Positions 34,823 to 38,654 of a stretch of 38,654 bases of DNA are shown here, piece after piece. How positions within the stretch are numbered: position 1 is the first letter of the stretch; each line of letters starts with the position of its first letter. A program made the translations under genes and the position numbers. Source of the DNA: Chloroflexota bacterium (GTDB lineage Bacteria > Chloroflexota > Dehalococcoidia > UBA2247 > RBG-13-53-26). Location: the NCBI GenBank assembly GCA_026389585.1, contig JAPLHP010000012.1:1-38654 (forward strand), given 5' to 3'. The notes below the pieces were generated by a model that saw nothing but the letters and a program-made list of their open reading frames with translations, was not told where the DNA came from and searched no databases.

Positions 34823-36126
34823 TCCTTGATCCTGGCCTTAATCTCTTTTTCGTAGCCCTGGTCACCAGGGCTATAGTAACGTCTATCCCGGAGGCTATCA
34901 GGCAGGTTCTGTTGCTCCACAAAGTGCCCCTCGTAATCATGAGCGTACTTGTAGTCTTTACCATACCCCGACTCTCGCATCAGAGGAGTTACCGGATTCC
35001 GCAAATGCATGGGCACAGGCTGATTGCCGGTCTGCCTTATATCCTTTTGCACTTCGGAGTAAGCTCGATATAGAGAGTTACTCTTTGGGGCAGTAGCCAG
35101 ATATACCACCGCCTCAGCCAGAGCCAGATTGCCTTCTGGCATGCCCACAAAATGGACTGCCTGTTGAGCAGCTACAGCTACTGCCAGGGCTTGAGGATCG
35201 GCCATACCCACATCTTCGGAGGCAAAACGCACAAGTCGTCGGACAACGTATAAGGGGTCCTCTCCTGCCTCCAGCATCCGGCCAAGCCAGTATAAAGCAG
35301 CATCCGGATCTGAGCCCCTCAGGGACTTATGTAAAGCAGAGATCAGGTTGTAGTGTTCTTCCCCGGCTCTATCATAGAGTAGCGCGCGATGCTGAAGGGC
35401 ATCCTCGACAGTAGCTAGGGAAATCTTCCTCTTGCCCTCCGTATCAGGCTGGGTGGCCAGCGTTGCCAGTTCCAGTGCGTTCAGAGCTATTCGCCCATCC
35501 CCATTCGACATAGCAATCAAATGCTCCATAGCATCAGCATCCACTTCAACCTTGAGCTTCCCCAGTCCCCTCTCTTCGTCTTCCAGCGCCCATTTGACGA
35601 TAATACCCACCTGCTCATCGGTCAGCATATTGAGGGTAAATACCCTGCATCGGGAAAGCAACGGAGAGATGACCTCAAAAGAGGGATTCTCTGTAGTTGC
35701 CCCAATAAGAGTTATGGTGCCATCCTCCACATAAGGCAGAATGGCATCCTGCTGAGCTTTGTTGAAGCGGTGGATCTCATCGATAAACAAAATCGTCCGC
35801 TGCTGGTACAAACCGCGCCTTTCCTTAGCTTCCGCAACAACGCGGCGCAGATCGGCCACTCCAGAGCTCACGGCTGATACCGGACTGAAATGCGATTTGG
35901 TAATACTGGCAACTATGTAAGCCAGCGTAGTCTTGCCGCTTCCCGGTGGCCCCCACAGAATCATAGAAGAGAGTTGGTCAGCCTCGATGCTCTTTCTCAC
36001 CACCCGCCCTTCCCCCACCAGATGCTCCTGGCCCACAAACTCAGCAAAACTCCTGGGACGCATCCTCGCTGCCAATGGTGCCTCTTGATTCATTTGACGC
36101 TCACGCTCAGAATCAAACAGATCCAT
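34801..36126 (-). CDS. rarA: replication-associated recombination protein A (AAA+ ATPase, MgsA/RarA)
   Basis: 441 residues. It acts at stalled replication forks. Walker A is WGPPGSGKTTLAY, Walker B TILFIDEIHRFNKAQQDAIL, and sensor 1 lies in LIGATTENPSFEV. The conserved N-terminus LAARMRPRSFAEFVGQEHL and the C-terminal MgsA domain (SALHKSLRGSDPDAALYWLG; GNQPVPMHLRNPVTPLM; GYEKEIKARIKEWW) are present. It probably leads the three-gene run rarA-hydrolase-flavoenzyme. Confidence 0.95.
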   Translation of the reverse strand: MDLFDSERERQMNQEAPLAARMRPRSFAEFVGQEHLVGEGRVVRKSIEADQLSSMILWGPPGSGKTTLAYIVASITKSHFSPVSAVSSGVADLRRVVAEAKERRGLYQQRTILFIDEIHRFNKAQQDAILPYVEDGTITLIGATTENPSFEVISPLLSRCRVFTLNMLTDEQVGIIVKWALEDEERGLGKLKVEVDADAMEHLIAMSNGDGRIALNALELATLATQPDTEGKRKISLATVEDALQHRALLYDRAGEEHYNLISALHKSLRGSDPDAALYWLGRMLEAGEDPLYVVRRLVRFASEDVGMADPQALAVAVAAQQAVHFVGMPEGNLALAEAVVYLATAPKSNSLYRAYSEVQKDIRQTGNQPVPMHLRNPVTPLMRESGYGKDYKYAHDYEGHFVEQQNLPDSLRDRRYYSPGDQGYEKEIKARIKEWWKGKK

Positions 36127-36535
36127 ATTAGTCGAAAAAGCTAATCATTTATACTTTATGTCAAGAGTGCTTCAAAGGAACCCTGTAGTCTGTTCTCCTG
36201 CATCTTATCATCATACGTCTGGCTCTGTCATTCCAATATCTCCCGCTTACGACTGCCTGCCCATTTGCCTGATCTTGTCTATCTCCTCATTCACTATGGC
36301 GAAGAGAGCCTCACGCTCTTTTCGAAACCTGTGGTTCTCTTGCCGTTTCTTGGCCCAGTCATCAACGGAGGCCAAGACTGTAAACTGGGCTATACTGGAC
36401 GATAGACAGAAGTCCAACCTTCGAACTGACCTTCGGTCTCGGACAGCCGGACCGCGTTAGGCCAGGAACGGAAGAGGATGCTCTGCCACCGCATCACAGG
36501 ACCAGATGCCGCCAACACCGCAAGGCCAATATCAG
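36127..36535. other. 409-bp region between rarA and the dehydrogenase operon
   Basis: Contains a possible small minus-strand gene (36247-36417); otherwise no gene, RNA or strong terminator is seen. The rarA promoter presumably lies near 36130-36160, but no good box pair stands out. Confidence 0.4.
36247..36417 (-). CDS. possible small protein or gene remnant
   Basis: A 56-codon minus-strand frame from TTG 36417 to TAA 36247. It encodes LDFCLSSSIAQFTVLASVDD followed by a highly charged helical stretch (WAKKRQENHRFRKEREALFA; NEEIDKIRQMGRQS). The composition of the last 40 residues looks like real protein, but the only start is TTG, no clear ribosome site precedes it, and the frame is closed upstream. 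It may be the decayed end of a longer gene. The family was not recognised. Confidence 0.3.
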   Translation of the reverse strand: MDFCLSSSIAQFTVLASVDDWAKKRQENHRFRKEREALFAIVNEEIDKIRQMGRQS

Positions 36536-37471
36536 CTAGGGCTCCAACACCACCTTGATAGCGCCCGCTTTCCGGTCACGCGCCACCACAAAGGCCTGCT
36601 TGACTTCTGCCAGCGGGTAGCGGTGCGTGATTAACGCCTTGGCAATTTCCGGATGCCTGGCCAGCAGCATCGCGGCAACGTCGAAATCCCGCACAGGGCC
36701 GTTCATGGCGTACATGAAGGAGGAGATAGCCGTTATCTCCTTCATCATGGCCGGTATCTGTTGCAGAGTAAGCCCGTTCCAATGCGTCCCGAGCATCAGG
36801 ATCTTGCCCTTCGGCCGGCACAGCTTGATGGCCCTGTTCACCGCTTTTTCTGTTCCAGCACACTCGACAACGAGATCGTATTGTCCTTCAATCTCTCCCG
36901 CTCCAAGGGATTTGCCGGCAGCCTCCTGATGTTCGTAGCGTGCGGACAGCCCCACCGTTGCGTTACCAGCTTTGGCTACTGCCGCACAACAAAGGCCTAT
37001 GGTGCCTCCCCCCACTACCGCCACCCGCTGGCCAGCGTCCAGTCCAGCCTGGCGCATTCCGTGCACCGCCACGGCCAAGGGCTCAACCAGGCAGGCATCT
37101 CTCGCATCAACATTCGACGGCAGATAGACGAGACAGCTCTCCGGAACACGGAGTTCATCAGCCATGCCCCCATTTCGACCAACACCCACCGACTTCCCTG
37201 CCCCCACCGGGCACAGGTTGTAGTCACCGGCCCGGCAACTGGCACATTCGTTGCAGGGCATCGCTGGCTCCACTGCGACGGGACTCCCATCGTCAAGCAA
37301 CCCCGCCACCTCATGCCCCACAATGAATTGCAGGGGCGATTTCATTTCCAGCATGTGCAGGTCAGAGCCGCAGATGCCGATCGAACGCACACGGACCCTG
37401 ACCCCTTGATCAGAAGCCGCCGGGACCTCCCGCAGTTCGATTTCTCCATCTTTGAAATAGACAGCGCGCAT
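36536..37471 (-). CDS. zinc-dependent alcohol dehydrogenase (MDR family)
   Basis: 311 residues, somewhat shorter than the usual 340-350. Catalytic zinc ligands are Cys34 in GICGSDLH and His53-Glu54 in VGHEVAG. Structural zinc ligands are Cys73, 76, 79 and 87 (PCNECASCRAGDYNLC). The Rossmann motif is VAVVGGGTIGLCCAA. The C-terminal part contains HRYPLAEVKQAFVVARDR. It belongs with the sorbitol/threonine dehydrogenase branch. It starts 29 bases after the glycyl radical activase gene, with GGAG before ATG, so it likely oxidises or reduces a substrate or product of that radical enzyme. Confidence 0.88.
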   Translation of the reverse strand: MRAVYFKDGEIELREVPAASDQGVRVRVRSIGICGSDLHMLEMKSPLQFIVGHEVAGLLDDGSPVAVEPAMPCNECASCRAGDYNLCPVGAGKSVGVGRNGGMADELRVPESCLVYLPSNVDARDACLVEPLAVAVHGMRQAGLDAGQRVAVVGGGTIGLCCAAVAKAGNATVGLSARYEHQEAAGKSLGAGEIEGQYDLVVECAGTEKAVNRAIKLCRPKGKILMLGTHWNGLTLQQIPAMMKEITAISSFMYAMNGPVRDFDVAAMLLARHPEIAKALITHRYPLAEVKQAFVVARDRKAGAIKVVLEP

Positions 37472-37500
37472 TCTCTCGCTCCTTCAGCAATACAGAGGGG

Positions 37501-38436
37501 TCAAATACTCCCGGCCATCTCCGTCAACCCGAACTCCCTCACAATCTTCCTGAGCTCATCCGAATGGTTTGGAGGTGAGGGCTCACAACCCGGCAATGAG
37601 TAGACCATGCCGTACTGAGCGTACTTCGAAACCCCCAGCCTGTGGTACGGGATTAGCTCAGCTTGACTGAAACCCAGTTCGGACACAAACCTGGCTGTTT
37701 CACCGATGTCCTCCACGGAATCGTTGCAGCCTGGAATAACCGGGATTCTTATGATGACATCCTGGGAGGCTTTCACGGAGAGCACTCTCTTGAGATTGCC
37801 GAGAATCAGTTCATTTGACCGCCCCGTCAGATCTCCGTGCCTGGCCGGATCCATGTGCTTCACGTCAAACTGCAGCAAATCCACGTGCTTGAGGACAGCC
37901 TCAAGATGGCTCCACGGTGCGTGTCCGCAGGTCTCCAAGGCGGTGTGCAGATAGGCTTCCTGGGCTGCTTCGAGCAGATCTGCCGCGAATCTGTATTGGG
38001 CCAGCGGTTCGCCACCCCCAACCGTCACGCCGCCGCCCGACCTACGGTAGAAGGCCCGGTCCTTTTCCACCTCTGCCATCACTTCATCAACCGTCATCTC
38101 CCGGCCGACAACCTTCAGGGCATCTTTGCCGCACGCCGCAGCGCACTTGCCGCATGCATCGCACGTCGTCCTGTCAATCGCAGGTTTGCCGTACCCGTTC
38201 AGGCGAATCGATTTGACAGGGCAGGCGCACAGGCATGGCGCTCCGCACGCGCTGTCCCCCACGCATCGGGATTCGATGAAGCCCAGCTCAGGCAGGCCTT
38301 TCTGTGATTCCGGGTTGCAGCACCAGAGGCAGCGCAGCGGACAACCCTTCAGAAACACCAGCGTCCTGATGCCAGCACCGTCGTGTATGGAATACCTCTG
38401 AATGTTGAAAACCTGTCCGGTTGTGCTGCCCGTCAT
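37501..38436 (-). CDS. glycyl radical enzyme activating protein (radical SAM)
   Basis: 311 residues from ATG 38436, chosen because the family begins close before GQVFNIQRYSIHDGAGIRT and because the longer frame to 38523 would overlap the preceding gene. The radical SAM cluster is CPLRCLWC (Cys32, 36, 39), followed by a two-cluster ferredoxin insert (CVGDSACGAPCLCACPVKSI; CDACGKCAAACGKDA). GGGVTVGGGEPLAQ and LDLLQFDVKHMDP-type motifs are present. It abstracts hydrogen from the conserved Gly of its partner enzyme. It is 16 bases downstream of the partner gene. The ferredoxin insert is typical of PflD/HpdA/CutD-like activases, not of PflA. Confidence 0.93.
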   Translation of the reverse strand: MTGSTTGQVFNIQRYSIHDGAGIRTLVFLKGCPLRCLWCCNPESQKGLPELGFIESRCVGDSACGAPCLCACPVKSIRLNGYGKPAIDRTTCDACGKCAAACGKDALKVVGREMTVDEVMAEVEKDRAFYRRSGGGVTVGGGEPLAQYRFAADLLEAAQEAYLHTALETCGHAPWSHLEAVLKHVDLLQFDVKHMDPARHGDLTGRSNELILGNLKRVLSVKASQDVIIRIPVIPGCNDSVEDIGETARFVSELGFSQAELIPYHRLGVSKYAQYGMVYSLPGCEPSPPNHSDELRKIVREFGLTEMAGSI

Positions 38437-38452
38437 GACTCTCTTCGCGGTA

Positions 38453-38654
38453 TCACACCCCGTGTTCCGTTCTCTTGATGATATCGTCCTGGACCGCCTT
38501 CTCCAGCTCCACGAAGAAGGCACTGTATCCCACCACCCGCACCACCAGGTCCTTGTAGTTTTCCGGGTGTTTCTGTGCTTCCCTCAGGGTCTCCGCACTC
38601 ACCACGTTGAACTGGATCTCCCATCCGCCCAGATCGAAATAGGTCCGGATCAGA
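38453..38654 (-). CDS. glycyl radical enzyme, C-terminal end (5' part outside window)
   Basis: The last 66 codons of a glycyl radical enzyme, stop TGA 38455-38453. It reads [20 protein letters not shown] and ends with the radical-bearing motif [20 protein letters not shown] in which Gly carries the radical, followed by [10 protein letters not shown]. The RVxGYSAxF signature is diagnostic. The subtype (diol dehydratase, decarboxylase, C-S lyase, C-N lyase and so on) is decided by active-site residues upstream of the window and cannot be assigned. Partner activase and an alcohol dehydrogenase follow in the same operon. Confidence 0.93.
   Translation of the reverse strand, partial: LIRTYFDLGGWEIQFNVVSAETLREAQKHPENYKDLVVRVVGYSAFFVELEKAVQDDIIKRTEHGV

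Noticed and set aside
36653-37603. 316-codon plus-strand frame opposite the alcohol dehydrogenase
   Set aside because: Antisense shadow; Pro/His/Arg-rich translation without domain character.

Overview
This window reads as a chromosomal segment from a bacterium of the phylum Chloroflexi, most likely near the class Dehalococcoidia. The evidence is the tRNA-tuf-rpmG-secE-nusG-rplK-rplA-rplJ-rplL block, an EF-Tu with a four-cysteine insert, an archaeal-type phosphoglycerate mutase, and an anaerobe-type gene set (glycyl radical enzyme, nickel-pincer cofactor synthesis, ferredoxin-type proteins). This placement comes from gene content and protein character only; no search was run.

Layout. 1-645: tail of an IS630-type transposase and a gene-poor stretch with decayed IS-like direct repeats. 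646-909: tRNA-Thr(TGT), tRNA-Tyr(GTA), tRNA-Thr(GGT). 930-8118: translation/transcription operon, interrupted between rplA and rplJ by an HMG-CoA-synthase-like/DUF35 fusion and an SCP-x-type thiolase. An L10-type leader precedes rplJ. 8111-10152 (minus): metallo-beta-lactamase-fold hydrolase, BioY and protein-isoaspartate methyltransferase. 10177-17480: accessory island with a broken small gene, a frameshifted collagen-like lipoprotein, a secreted IdeS-like cysteine peptidase ending in a dockerin, a membrane-anchored cohesin protein flanked by two homologous repeats of about 100 nt, and a frameshifted tyrosine recombinase. 17701-24531: pgk-apgM-tpiA-miaA-metalloprotease lipoprotein-peptide-binding lipoprotein, with several ATGA overlaps. 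24596-25853: tRNA-Ser(TGA) and a complete IS630-family element whose transposase has lost one catalytic Asp. 26058-29931 (minus): larE-larB-larC plus a DUF362/ferredoxin gene. 30166-36126 (minus): gyrB, an old-yellow-enzyme-type flavoenzyme, an alpha/beta hydrolase and rarA. 36536-38654 (minus): glycyl radical enzyme (3' end only), its activase and a zinc alcohol dehydrogenase.

The most unusual part is the island. A dockerin-bearing secreted protease sits next to a gene for a surface-anchored cohesin. That suggests a non-cellulosomal protein-display module in which the protease is docked on the cell surface. The cohesin gene lies between two related repeats, and the second repeat runs into the 3' end of the integrase gene, which looks like a cassette-style arrangement. 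Also notable is the thiolase partner in the ribosomal operon: its condensing-enzyme domain lacks the catalytic Cys and apparently the His, so it may be a scaffold or pseudoenzyme subunit.
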